Made by a program: the position numbers and the translations under genes | Notes under the pieces: model-generated | Databases searched by the model: none | The model's input: the letters and a program-made list of their open reading frames with translations, nothing else | What the model was told of the DNA's origin: nothing | Shown here: in pieces, positions 9,817-18,951 of the stretch | Numbering within the stretch: position 1 is the stretch's first letter | How the letters are laid out: each line of letters starts with the position of its first letter | Assembly (NCBI GenBank): GCA_038141525.1 | Contig: JAYQIF010000005.1 | Coordinates: 1 to 56,030 of the forward strand | DNA from: BACL21 sp038141525 | Lineage (GTDB): Bacteria; Bacteroidota; Bacteroidia; Flavobacteriales; Flavobacteriaceae | DNA: 56,030 bases | Direction: 5' to 3'

Positions 9817-10776
9817 TTAAATGATATTATTCAACAAAGCCAAATGACATGTTCTGCCAATGCGCATGGGTTTATGGTAGTTGAAGTAAATGTTAGTTCC
9901 TTCAAAATCAGCCGAGATAAGGTGATGGGTTCCTTGAAAAACAGATTGCTTAACGGTGACCTTTAAGGCTGTGTTTAGACGCGTTAGTTTGAGTTGATGT
10001 GGCAAAAGAAACAGCGCTTTGGCGGCCAAAATTCCTTTGGGAATGACAGAAAATGCCCCGAAAAATCCAGCTAAATAGGCGCTGTCTAAGGTTCCATAAA
10101 GCTTCTTTGGGGCGTCAAACCGCAACAAGGTATTGTTGCCAAGGACAGCAATTTTATCAGCATATCCCAGTGCTTCATAAGCGTCATGTGTTGCGGTAAG
10201 GCAGGTAATGCCTTTTTGTTTTAAGTAGCCAAACAAATTTTGTCTCAGCGCTGCACGACGGGGCAAATCAATTTGACTAAAGGGCTCGTCCAGCAATAAC
10301 ACTTTAGGCTCTGTTGCCAGGGCTTTGGCAAGAGCAACGCGTTGTTTTTGACCGCCGCTTAGCAAACGGGCTTTGGTTGATTTCAAATCAGATAGTCCCA
10401 CAACCTCCAGGAGCGCATCCACACGCTGATCTCGGGCATTTAAATCAAACCTCGGAAGATCAGTGGCAACATTATCGGCTACTGTAGTCATCGGCATTAG
10501 GGTAAATCCTTGGTCGACTAATTTCATGAACGGTGCTCCAGGAATAAGTCGTGACTCGCGGCCTGGCACATTTTCTCCCAGCCAGGATATACGACCTTGC
10601 GGAAGGTGCAACAAGCCGTAGATCAAATGCAAAAGGGTCGATTTGCCACCACCGCTTTCGCCGAGAATGGCTAAATGAGCCCCTTGTTCTAGCGAGAAAT
10701 AAACATCGCGTAAGATTGTGTCTTGCTGATAAGCGAAGTGTTTAATGTCAACCTCAAGTGATTTTAAATGGTCCAA
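9817..10776 (-). CDS. ABC transporter ATP-binding protein of the CysA/PotA/FbpC type, no partner genes nearby
   Basis: 319 residues. Walker A is GESGGGKST (about 37-45), the Q-loop region is LVDQGFTLMPMTTVADNVA, the signature is LLSGGQKQRVALAKALA, Walker B is VLLLDEPFSQID, and the H-loop is LTATHDAYEALGYAD. After the ATPase core there is a roughly 90-residue C-terminal region (from about 225) that resembles the regulatory/TOBE part of importer ATPases. This would place it with an importer for an ion, polyamine or sulphate. No permease or binding-protein gene adjoins it. It starts 4 bases after the end of the prolyl oligopeptidase gene and may be cotranscribed with it. Substrate cannot be assigned. 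Confidence 0.8.
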   Translation of the reverse strand: MDHLKSLEVDIKHFAYQQDTILRDVYFSLEQGAHLAILGESGGGKSTLLHLIYGLLHLPQGRISWLGENVPGRESRLIPGAPFMKLVDQGFTLMPMTTVADNVATDLPRFDLNARDQRVDALLEVVGLSDLKSTKARLLSGGQKQRVALAKALATEPKVLLLDEPFSQIDLPRRAALRQNLFGYLKQKGITCLTATHDAYEALGYADKIAVLGNNTLLRFDAPKKLYGTLDSAYLAGFFGAFSVIPKGILAAKALFLLPHQLKLTRLNTALKVTVKQSVFQGTHHLISADFEGTNIYFNYHKPMRIGRTCHLALLNNII

Positions 10777-10780
10777 AAGT

Positions 10781-12941
10781 TTAGGTTTTTAAGTTGTCAC
10801 CAACTTCTTGCGGAAGAACGCGATAACCCATATGGAATAGGGTAAACCCAAAAATATCGGAGTATTGCTCAATGGTTTTACTCACGGGCGTTCCGGCACC
10901 ATGACCTGCATCGGTTTCTATCCGAATAAGTACTGGGTTTTCCCCGCTTTGTTTGGCCTGAAGCTGTGCAGCAAACTTAAAACTATGCGCCGGCACGACT
11001 CGATCATCATGGTCTCCTGTAGTGATCAAAGTTGCCGGGTAAGCGACCCCGGGCTTTACGTTGTGCACGGGAGAGTAACCCAGAAGATAATTAAACATTT
11101 CTGGGCTGTCTTGTGCCGTTCCATAATCATAACCCCAGCCAGCACCAGCGGTAAAGGTATGATAGCGCAGCATATCTAACACCCCAACCGCGGGCAGCGC
11201 CACACGCATTAAATCTGGTCTTTGCGTCATGACCGCACCCACAAGTAGGCCTCCATTGGACCCGCCGCGAACGGCCAAGTAATCACTGCTGGTATAGTCA
11301 TTGTCGATGAGATATTCGGCTGCTGCGATAAAATCGTCAAATACATTTTGTTTTTGCATCTGGGTTCCAGCCTTATGCCAGGATTTTCCATATTCGCCAC
11401 CACCGCGAATATTTGGTACGGCGTAGACGCCACCTTGCTCTAACCAAACGGCATTTACGATACTGAACGAGGGGGTCAAGCTTATATTGAACCCGCCATA
11501 ACCATAGAGAATCGTAGGGTTTTTACCATCGCGTTTTAAGCCTTTTTTGTAGGTGATGATCATCGGCACCATGGTGCCGTCTTTTGAGGTATAAAACACT
11601 TGCTCACTGGTGTAGTCCTCAGAGTTAAAGTCTATGGATGGCGTGATGAATAGCTCAGAGGCCCCTGAGGCAATGTCCATTTTATAGACGCTCCCTGGCG
11701 TAGTGTAATTGGTGAACGAATAAAAGAGTTCAGTTTCGTCCTTTTCTGCTCCGAAACCACCAGCACTTCCTGGGCCGGGCAATTCAATTTGTCTTATTTC
11801 TGTTCCGTCGTAGTCATATTGAAATACCTGCGAGATTGCGTCGACCATGTACTCGGCAAAAAGATAACCGCCCGCAGTACTGATCGACAGCACGTGTTCT
11901 TTCTCTGGGATGACGTCTTGCCAGTGTTCCGGGCTCGGGGCAGACAGATCTGTGCGTACTATGCGCTTGTTGGGGGCGTCTAGATTAGTGCTCAAAAACA
12001 GGGTCGTGCCCTGGGTATCGATTACAGAAGTGTCGCTATTGCTATGACCGACAATGGTGATAAAGCCACGTTCTGCTTGCTCAAAATCCATGATGTATAA
12101 CTTATTGCCCGAGGTGGCATTGCTTGCACTAACCACGAGGTAGCGCTGATCCTCGGTGACGCGACCACCCACATAGCGGTATTTCTTATCCGGGTCTCCG
12201 CCGAAAATCAGCGCGTCGTCCTTTTGTGCTGTACCTAACTTGTGGTAATAGAGCTTATGACGGTCTGTTTTCTCTGAAAGCTCGCTGCCTTTGGGTTTAT
12301 CGTAGCTGGAATAATAAAAACCCTCATTACCGCGCCATGACAGCCCACTAAACTTCACATCGACTAAGGTGTCTCCAACCAGGCTCATGCTCTGGGTGTC
12401 CATGACCAATACTTTTCGCCAATCACTTCCGCCCTCAGAAATACTATAAGCGGCATAACCCCCATTTTTTGAAAAACTTACCCCGCCCAAAGAAATGGTA
12501 CCATCCTCTTTAAAAGTATTGGGGTCTAAAAACACCTCGGCATTTTCGGCAGTATCCCCGGTTTTGTAAGCGGTAGAGTACATACTGATTTTGTAGCCCG
12601 TTATTTTTATAGAAATAAGTGTAATCCCCCTCTTTAAATGGAGCGGTCACTTTTTCGTAATTCCAAAGCTCGGTTAACCTTGATTTTAGCGCATCACGAA
12701 AAGGGACCTCACTTAAATGTCCAAAGGTGACCTTATTTTGCTCCGCAACCCAAGCGCCAGTTTCCTCGCTGCGATCGTCCTCGAGCCAGCGATAAGGGTC
12801 GGCCACTTGAGTGTCAAAATACTGATCCACGGTATCGACTGTTTTGGTTTGAGGATAACTCAAAGAACTAAACTCTGGTTTTTGAGGATTGTTACAACTC
12901 ATCGCGGTAATCATTAAAGATAGCAGAACAAGGTTTTTCAT
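10781..12941 (-). CDS. Prolyl oligopeptidase family S9 lipoprotein, one frameshift
   Basis: A serine peptidase of family S9A that should cleave after proline in short peptides. Two overlapping frames make one protein of about 720 residues, the usual family length. The first starts at 12941 (MKNLVLLSLM, lipobox at MSCNNPQ) and contains YPQTKTVDTVDQYF, ADPYRWLEDDRSEETGAWV and the propeller start. The second runs from about 12580 to 10781 with the rest of the propeller and the alpha/beta-hydrolase domain. The catalytic residues are visible: serine in RGGSNGGLLVG, aspartate in GDHDDRVVPAHS and histidine in AGHGAG. The frame changes near 12572-12573, a GG doublet; deleting one base gives a continuous reading. 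Export as a lipoprotein is normal for Flavobacteriia. The break is probably a sequence error rather than a true pseudogene. Confidence 0.88.
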
Positions 12942-12995
12942 AAAGTAAACTTTTGAACCTCGAAAATACGGATTTTCTGTGGCATTAAGGGACAG

Positions 12996-13025
12996 AAAAA
13001 AAACCGCCCCTGAGGACGGTTTTTT
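12996..13025 (-). terminator. Rho-independent terminator after the ASPIC/UnbV gene
   Basis: On the minus strand a 7-bp stem ACCGTCC/GGGCGGT with a 4-base loop (TCAG) is followed by eight Ts. It lies about 70 bases after the stop of the FG-GAP gene and before the start of the S9 peptidase gene, so it separates these two transcription units. A T-run upstream (minus-strand A-run) could let it work in the other direction as well. Confidence 0.85.
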
Positions 13026-13095
13026 CATTACAATTCTGTAAAAATATCATTGGCAAAATCAAAATTAAAACTGCCTCTGTGCTGAGTTAATTTAC

Positions 13096-14697
13096 TTATT
13101 GCTTGATGAATTTTTGGCTGCGTACACCCGCAGTACTGGTAAGTCTCAATACGTAATTCCCTTGAGCCAGCGCCCCAACATTGAGGTTGCCGCCACTCAA
13201 AACTCCTTGAGCAACGACTTTGCCTTGCATATCGAAAATGTCGTACTGTGCTCCTTCTACGCTTTGTGCTCCGCTTACCATGAGCATATCACGCACTGGG
13301 TTCGGAGACAGAACAATCGATAGTGGATCTTGGTCGTTTACCCCAAGAATCGTTGAGCCTTCCACAATAACAATGGTTTGGTCTACAGCTACATTCTCAA
13401 GGGTATCTACGATGCCAGAAGGCCATTGAACAGTAATGGTCGTGATTTCAGTATCTTGTCCTAATCCAAAATGTGTATTTAGGGTACTCATTAATCTAAA
13501 GCCCTCGCCACTGCGTACCTCACGAATCTGACTGCCGAGGTCCGAGACAACCGTAATACGCGCTCCGATACCGTTGCGGTTGCTTTCTACACCCACGGTA
13601 TTGATGGTGAGGTAATGGTTATCATTGGTGTCATTCATATAAATGGTACTGCCGGTAAATGAATCGACAAACCCATCGTTATTCAAATCTCCAAAACTCC
13701 CGTTGTTGCTCGGCAACACATTATTGTAGAGGGTAAAGGTCATGTCGCCGTTATTGAGAAAAATGTTTCCATTAGAAGCGATATCCACAAACCCATCATT
13801 ATTGAAGTCATAGGCACAGTTCTCAATACCTGTTGCGGCTAAGTCTTCAACTCCTGAACCAGCAGAGACATTAGTAAAAGTACCATCGCCGTTATTGGTC
13901 ATGAGCTTATGGGCATAAGGATCGGTGCTGTTGCCCACAAAAACATCCATATCTCCGTCATTGTCGTAATCACCCCAAGCAGAAGACCAAGTTTGCATCG
14001 GGTCCAATAAACCAGCAGTGGCGGCTATTTCGGTGAAGTTACCGAAGCCATCATTTTGGTGTAATTCATCTTCGCGGCGTGCAGGCTCGCCTCCACACTT
14101 AGCGTTAAACATGTCCATGTCGCCATCGTTGTCGTAATCAATCCAAACAGAGCCATAATGCCCTCCGGAGGGATAATCTCCGATACCCCCTTGGTAGTAA
14201 ATCAAATTGCCATCACCGTCGTTGATGTAATACACATTGGGTTCGACATCATGACACACAAAGGCATCTAGGTGTCCGTCGTTATTGATGTCTACAAAAT
14301 TTGAGCGCTGAGAAAATACGTATTGCGGATACGAAATTTCTTGAAAACCATCTCCGGCATTGTTGGCACGCATGATGGTCACCCCGTTACCGCCGCCGTA
14401 AAGCAGGTCGGTGTAGCCGTTGCCATCATAGTCGGCCGCAGCCAAACTCCAAGAAGGCAAGTTGTCGGCTGGCGAAGTAAATAAGATGTCCTCGATAAAT
14501 GAGCCATCGGGCTGTTGATAAAACACCTGTACCGATGAGGTCGACACAGAGACGATGTCGTCTAAAAAGTCACCATTCATATCGACTACAGCGCGGTCTG
14601 AGCGACTGGTGTCTATGAATTCTGAGGTAAACGAAATTTGACCTAGAGCCGTCGCGCTGAAAGCAAATATGGTCGCAAGTGTAAAAAGTGATTTCAT
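13096..14697 (-). CDS. Secreted FG-GAP/VCBS repeat protein with ASPIC/UnbV domain and T9SS type A sorting domain
   Basis: 533 residues. The signal peptide ends ATALGQ. Several FG-GAP/VCBS repeats follow (about 30-350), seen as VDMNGDFLDDIVSV, ADYDGNGYTDLLYGG, VDINNDGHLDAFV, IDYDNDGDMDMFNA and GDYDNDGDMDVFVGN. These bind calcium and form a propeller. Residues about 365-445 match the ASPIC/UnbV domain (NGIGARITV, SGEGFRLMS, HFGLGQ, ITVQWPSG). The last 75 residues are a T9SS type A sorting domain (LSPNPVRDMLMVSG to SQKFIKQ), so the protein should be exported by type IX secretion and held on the surface or released. It starts 21 bases after the di-haem cytochrome gene and shares its transcript. 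The biochemical role of ASPIC/UnbV proteins is poorly defined, and I do not assign one. Confidence 0.85.
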   Translation of the reverse strand: MKSLFTLATIFAFSATALGQISFTSEFIDTSRSDRAVVDMNGDFLDDIVSVSTSSVQVFYQQPDGSFIEDILFTSPADNLPSWSLAAADYDGNGYTDLLYGGGNGVTIMRANNAGDGFQEISYPQYVFSQRSNFVDINNDGHLDAFVCHDVEPNVYYINDGDGNLIYYQGGIGDYPSGGHYGSVWIDYDNDGDMDMFNAKCGGEPARREDELHQNDGFGNFTEIAATAGLLDPMQTWSSAWGDYDNDGDMDVFVGNSTDPYAHKLMTNNGDGTFTNVSAGSGVEDLAATGIENCAYDFNNDGFVDIASNGNIFLNNGDMTFTLYNNVLPSNNGSFGDLNNDGFVDSFTGSTIYMNDTNDNHYLTINTVGVESNRNGIGARITVVSDLGSQIREVRSGEGFRLMSTLNTHFGLGQDTEITTITVQWPSGIVDTLENVAVDQTIVIVEGSTILGVNDQDPLSIVLSPNPVRDMLMVSGAQSVEGAQYDIFDMQGKVVAQGVLSGGNLNVGALAQGNYVLRLTSTAGVRSQKFIKQ

Positions 14698-14718
14698 AAA
14701 AGTATAATTAGTGTTTGC

Positions 14719-16092
14719 TTAATCACAAACGGTCGTTAAATTCTGTATCCATTGCTCGATAAACGCAAGGGATTCTTCATGGCGAAGGCTCCGGCCTAAA
14801 AGAGGCATACGGTATTCTTCATCGGTGGTATGCAGTCTAAAAAACAGGACAGAGCCCTCTGCATTTCCTGGCTCGATAATTTTTGCATTTTCATACCCAG
14901 GAATTGGTGTATCTGGATCGACACAGACGCCCAGATTCGCAAGGTCAGCACTCCTGGCAAAACTCATGCGCAGCGCACGGTAATCACAATGACCGCTATC
15001 GCTGTGACAATTGGCACAATTCATATCGAAATAAGATCTGACGCGCATTTCGAGGTCTTGCGATTCATCGGCCCAATCGACTACTGTATTAATTTGACCG
15101 GGAAAGCCCGTGCTGAGGTAGCCGACGTCTGCCCATTTATCGAGCTGATTTTGGGCGCCATCGACAAAGTCAAACAGGCCATTTAGGTTTTGCGGCTTAG
15201 GTCCTATAGGTGTTTCCTCTTGATAGGATTTATGGCAAGTGTAGCACTGACTATTGGAGGGGATGCGGTAGTTCACAAAATTAGTTTGCCCATTTTCTAC
15301 CCACTCGATAGGGACATTTGCACCATAACCTTCTACATCCAAAAAAGCTTCTTGTTGCTCCGAGTCCCAAATATAATCGGCAAACAACCAACCATCTTCT
15401 TTTTTGATCAACAGGCGGGTCTCGACGATTTGCGTGGTGAGATCTGGCAAAACATTGTCGTAGTAAAACGTCTTAATGAGCACGGCACCGGTGGGGAAAT
15501 TGAGCAGCACATCATCACTCACATAGTTGGCGCTACTGCCTTCAGGCATCCACACAAAGCGCTTTTTCTTGGCGTAATCACTAAACAAACTGCTGATGGG
15601 TTTATAGGGCAAAACCCCGTATGCCGGTTCCTGATCTGCCATGGGCCCATCAAAAAAGTTATAGTCTGATAGTTTTGGGTAGGGCACCTGAGACAAATCT
15701 AAAGTAACAGGAGTTACGGGCAGTATGTTAATGGTGATCAAAGCGTTACTGCACTGATTGCCCATCTCGTCACAAACACTGTAAGTAAAACTGTCTTCTC
15801 CCAAGGCCCCAGGATTTGGGGTATAGGTCAATTGTGCTTCTCCGAGGTTGTTGTGTGCAGTGATACTGGCGGTTCCTTTACTTGGCGAGTCCAACAGAAT
15901 TTGTCCGTCGATCGGCACGTTGGCGTCGTTTTCAAGTATGTCTAACGTCAAAACAGCATTCTGAAACACCTCTGCCTGATCTGACACAGTATTGATATTC
16001 AGCGGAGTATAACCTCCATCGTCGTCACTGCAACTCCAAAGGCCAAATGAAATGAGCACAGCCCAAAGCGTGCGTCGTGTAATTTTTGTCAT
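14719..16092 (-). CDS. SO2930-like di-haem c-type cytochrome lipoprotein with N-terminal Ig/cadherin-like domain
   Basis: 457 residues from the start at 16092 (MTKITRRTLWAVLISFGLWSC), chosen over an upstream in-frame ATG because it puts the lipobox in the usual place. Residues about 30-125 look like a bacterial Ig/cadherin-like domain (VLTLDILENDANVP, DSFTYSVCDEMGNQCSN). The rest resembles the SO_2930 di-haem cytochrome family: GVLPYKPISSLFSDYAKKKR, FVWMPEGSSANYVS, LLNFPTGAVLIKTFYYDN and IVETRLLIKKEDGWLFADY. Two CxxCH haem motifs are present, CYTCH (about residue 284) and CANCH (about 357). It is therefore a cell-envelope electron-transfer lipoprotein, facing the periplasm or the outside. It leads a two-gene unit with the ASPIC/UnbV protein. 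Redox partner and substrate are unknown. Confidence 0.82.
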   Translation of the reverse strand: MTKITRRTLWAVLISFGLWSCSDDDGGYTPLNINTVSDQAEVFQNAVLTLDILENDANVPIDGQILLDSPSKGTASITAHNNLGEAQLTYTPNPGALGEDSFTYSVCDEMGNQCSNALITINILPVTPVTLDLSQVPYPKLSDYNFFDGPMADQEPAYGVLPYKPISSLFSDYAKKKRFVWMPEGSSANYVSDDVLLNFPTGAVLIKTFYYDNVLPDLTTQIVETRLLIKKEDGWLFADYIWDSEQQEAFLDVEGYGANVPIEWVENGQTNFVNYRIPSNSQCYTCHKSYQEETPIGPKPQNLNGLFDFVDGAQNQLDKWADVGYLSTGFPGQINTVVDWADESQDLEMRVRSYFDMNCANCHSDSGHCDYRALRMSFARSADLANLGVCVDPDTPIPGYENAKIIEPGNAEGSVLFFRLHTTDEEYRMPLLGRSLRHEESLAFIEQWIQNLTTVCD

Positions 16093-16260
16093 CCGTCGCT
16101 TTGCGATGTTAAACCAAGTGTGCATAGAAGCGCTAAAGTACTAAAAACTTTAATACCAAAATCGAAAACAAATGGAGGCCGAAGCTGCCTGAATCACAGC
16201 GAGGAAAACCGCATGAATAGCATGAATAATACCGCGATAACCGGCATTAAAAAAGGAGCA

Positions 16261-17250
16261 TCAGATCATGTTATGGGCCAACAAATATTCTGCGATTTGA
16301 ACGGCATTGGTGGCGGCGCCTTTACGCAGGTTGTCCGCCACAATCCATAGATTTAGGCTGCTTGGGGCACTAAAATCGCGGCGCAAGCGTCCAACAAAAA
16401 CGTCATCTTTTCCGTGGGCGTTTACCGGCATGGGGTAACAATTGTTGGCAGGATCATCCTCAAGGACCACCCCCGGGGTGCTGTCCAGTATATCGCGAAC
16501 CTCTACCAAATCAAAGTCGCGCTCAAAGCTAAGGTTAACCGACTCACTATGCCCCCCTTGGGTAGGAATGCGCACCGCAGTTGCGCTTATATCAAAGCTA
16601 TTGTCCCCCATTATTTTTTGGGGTTCTGTGGAGAGTTTCATTTCTTCTTTAGTATATCCGTTGTCTAAAAATACGTCACAATGTGGCAGGGCATTTTTGT
16701 GAATCGGATGTAGATAAGCTTTTGGCCCGTCGACCCCGTTTATCTCATCGTTGAGCTGACGCACGGCTTTTTGACCGGTTCCAGACACAGACTGATAGGT
16801 CGATACTAACACTCGTTTTAGCCCGTATTTTTTATGAAGTGGCGCCAAAACCATCACCAGCTGTATGGTTGAGCAGTTCGGATTGGCAATGATTTTATCT
16901 TCTGCGGTTAGCACGGCGGCATTGATCTCTGGGACCACGAGTTTGATCTCTGGATGCATCCGCCAAAACGATGAATTGTCGATTACGATACAACCAATTT
17001 GGGCAAACTTCGGCGCCCAATGCTCAGAAACCGAACCACCCGCCGAAAACAGAGCGAGTTGAGGCCTCTGATCCAGGGCCTGCTGCAATCCTACTACAGC
17101 GTGTGAGACCCCATTGAACACCACGTTTTTGCCTACAGAAGCGTCGCTAGCCACAGGAATTAACTCCGACACAGGAAAAGATCGAGCGGCTAAGGCCTCT
17201 AACATAATTTGGCCGACCATACCGGTCACACCCACAACGGCAACTTTCAT
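16261..17250 (-). CDS. asd: Aspartate-semialdehyde dehydrogenase
   Basis: 329 residues, full length. It reduces aspartyl phosphate to aspartate semialdehyde with NADPH, on the route to lysine/diaminopimelate, threonine and methionine. The N-terminal nucleotide-binding motif is VAVVGVTGMVGQ. FSAGGSVSEHWAP, the catalytic cysteine region NPNCSTIQLVMVLAPLH, VSTYQSVSGTGQKAV and RIPTQGGHSES are all family landmarks, and the C-terminal region has WIVADNLRKGAATNAVQIAE. The gene is separated from mscL upstream by a clear terminator, so it should have its own promoter in the short gap before 17250. A small frame on the opposite strand at 16120-16350 overlaps its 3' end and is not a gene. Confidence 0.96.
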   Translation of the reverse strand: MKVAVVGVTGMVGQIMLEALAARSFPVSELIPVASDASVGKNVVFNGVSHAVVGLQQALDQRPQLALFSAGGSVSEHWAPKFAQIGCIVIDNSSFWRMHPEIKLVVPEINAAVLTAEDKIIANPNCSTIQLVMVLAPLHKKYGLKRVLVSTYQSVSGTGQKAVRQLNDEINGVDGPKAYLHPIHKNALPHCDVFLDNGYTKEEMKLSTEPQKIMGDNSFDISATAVRIPTQGGHSESVNLSFERDFDLVEVRDILDSTPGVVLEDDPANNCYPMPVNAHGKDDVFVGRLRRDFSAPSSLNLWIVADNLRKGAATNAVQIAEYLLAHNMI

Positions 17251-17309
17251 AAGAAGGGTTTATGGGTCAAAAGTAAGATTAAAGCCTGAAGTTTTTGGGG
17301 TATTGACAA

Positions 17310-17337
17310 AAAAATACCCCTGGGCTCGACCAGGGGT
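17310..17337 (-). terminator. Rho-independent terminator after mscL
   Basis: The minus strand reads ACCCCTGG, a 6-base loop, CCAGGGGT and then ATTTTTTT: a perfect 8-bp GC-rich stem followed by a T-run. It lies about 30 bases after the mscL stop and about 60 bases before the asd start, so it ends the tdk-alr-mscL transcript. Confidence 0.88.
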
Positions 17338-17367
17338 TTGGTGAATAAAAAGCAGTGTAGCGGCACA

Positions 17368-17778
17368 CTATTTTTTCAAAGCATCGCGAATTTCTTGGAG
17401 CAACTCGATTTCGGTTGGTCCCGAGGGTGGTGGCGGTGGTGCGACCTCTTTTTTCCGTTCTAATTTGCGATAACTTTTGATGACTACAAAAAGGATAAAA
17501 CCAACAATCAAAAGGTTGATGATCGTGTTGATCCAAGTTCCGTATAAAATCGCATTTTCGGCGGTGAGCATCACCCCATTTTCGTCATAAACCGCCGGAG
17601 ACAATACGAGTTTAAATCCTGAAAAGTCCATACCTCCAGTAAATTGGCCCACTATGGGCATCATAATGTACTCGGTGAACCCTTTAACCACGCCGCCTAC
17701 AGCCCCGGCTAAGATGACTGCCACGGACAATTCAATGACGTTGCCCGTCATGATAAACTCTTTGAATTCTTTAAGCAT
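17368..17778 (-). CDS. mscL: Large-conductance mechanosensitive channel
   Basis: 136 residues, normal length. MscL is an inner-membrane homopentamer that opens under extreme membrane tension and releases solutes on hypo-osmotic shock. The N-terminus (KEFKEFIMTGNVIELSVAV) and first transmembrane helix (VILAGAVGGVVKGFTEYIMMPIVG) match the conserved pore-lining region. The second helix is INTIINLLIVGFILFVVI. It ends in a cytoplasmic helix after a proline run (APPPPPSGPTEIELLQEIRDAL). It follows alr by about 39 bases, is followed by a strong terminator, and is the last gene of the run tdk-alr-mscL. Confidence 0.97.
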   Translation of the reverse strand: MLKEFKEFIMTGNVIELSVAVILAGAVGGVVKGFTEYIMMPIVGQFTGGMDFSGFKLVLSPAVYDENGVMLTAENAILYGTWINTIINLLIVGFILFVVIKSYRKLERKKEVAPPPPPSGPTEIELLQEIRDALKK

Positions 17779-17817
17779 AACTAAACTGATTAGGTGATTA
17801 AAGCTAATAAATTAAGT

Positions 17818-18945
17818 TTAAGTGAGAATAGTGCGTTTGATCCTTTTGGAAAGAGCAGTCAGGAGTTCGTATGAAATGGACCCTGCGGCTTCGGCCAGAT
17901 CCTGAGCACCGTGTTCTTGGTCAAAAATAATTGCCGTGTCCCCCGCTTTACAATCAATGTACGTGACATCGACCATGATTATGTCCATACAGACATTGCC
18001 GATGATCTCAGCACGCTGATTGTTGATCCAAACAAAACCTTTGTTTTTCCCGAAAATCCGATGCAAACCATCGGCATGACCCAGCGGAAGACTCGCTACA
18101 ACAGTGGGTTTTGTCGCTACAAAACCGTGATTATAACCCACGCTTTGACCTGGAGCAACTTGATGAATCTGTAGGATTGGGGCTTTTAATTGGGCTATCG
18201 GCTTGAGTAACTCATCGTAATTGGGGTCGTTACCATAGCCATAGAGGCCGATACCACAGCGCACCATGTCGTATTGTGCCTCAGGGTAATTCAGCACTCC
18301 TGAAGTATTACACAAATGTTGCCATGGACGTTTTAAGCCGAGTTTTTCAAACGCGCTGTCACCCACCAGCACCTGATAAAAATGCTCGTATTGGGCGATT
18401 TGGTCCCGGGTAAATTCATCAGCGTCAAGGTCATCGCTTGCACCTAGATGAGAAAAAACCGAAAGCAGCTTGATGGTCCGCCTGGATTTGGCCTCTTTGA
18501 GTATGGCAATGATTTCGGGCAAGTCGTTTAATGAAACGCCCAAGCGATTAAGCCCTGAATTAAACTTTAGATGAACCGGGTAATTGGTTATGTTTTTCGA
18601 TGCCAAAAAGTCAATCCATTGACGCATTAACGGCACACTGTAGAGATTGGGCTCAAGTTTGTGCTCGAGGATCTGTTCAAAGTGGGCCGCTATGGGATGC
18701 CAGAGCAAGATGGGTTTATCGATTCCTTCAGCGCGCAATGCAGCACCTTCTTGAGCATAGGCCACACCGAAATAATCGACGCCCAGTGAGTCCAGTTTTT
18801 GGGCTATGGGGCCTGTATGATGACCGTAGGCAGCGGCTTTAACAACAGCGAGAAATTTAGTCTCAGAATGAAGCCTTTGCCTCAAAACATGGTAGTTATG
18901 TGCCAGGGCTTCGAGGTCGATGAATAAGGTTGTTTCTTCTGCCAT
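17818..18945 (-). CDS. alr: Alanine racemase
   Basis: 375 residues, full length. A pyridoxal phosphate enzyme that makes D-alanine for peptidoglycan. The PLP lysine lies in FLAVVKAAAYGHH. The domain also shows HLKFNSGLNRLGV, the tyrosine-containing MVRCGIGLYGYG and, in the C-terminal beta domain, the second catalytic tyrosine in GQSVGYNHGF. VCMDIIMVDVT is the usual late motif. It begins 6 bases after the tdk stop and is almost certainly cotranscribed with it. Here it is the plain Alr, not the MurF-Alr fusion seen in some Bacteroidota. Confidence 0.96.
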   Translation of the reverse strand: MAEETTLFIDLEALAHNYHVLRQRLHSETKFLAVVKAAAYGHHTGPIAQKLDSLGVDYFGVAYAQEGAALRAEGIDKPILLWHPIAAHFEQILEHKLEPNLYSVPLMRQWIDFLASKNITNYPVHLKFNSGLNRLGVSLNDLPEIIAILKEAKSRRTIKLLSVFSHLGASDDLDADEFTRDQIAQYEHFYQVLVGDSAFEKLGLKRPWQHLCNTSGVLNYPEAQYDMVRCGIGLYGYGNDPNYDELLKPIAQLKAPILQIHQVAPGQSVGYNHGFVATKPTVVASLPLGHADGLHRIFGKNKGFVWINNQRAEIIGNVCMDIIMVDVTYIDCKAGDTAIIFDQEHGAQDLAEAAGSISYELLTALSKRIKRTILT

Positions 18946-18951
18946 ATTTGA

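Noticed and set aside
16120..16350. A 76-codon frame on the plus strand near the asd end
   Set aside because: It overlaps the 3' end of asd on the other strand and has no recognised domain or signal.
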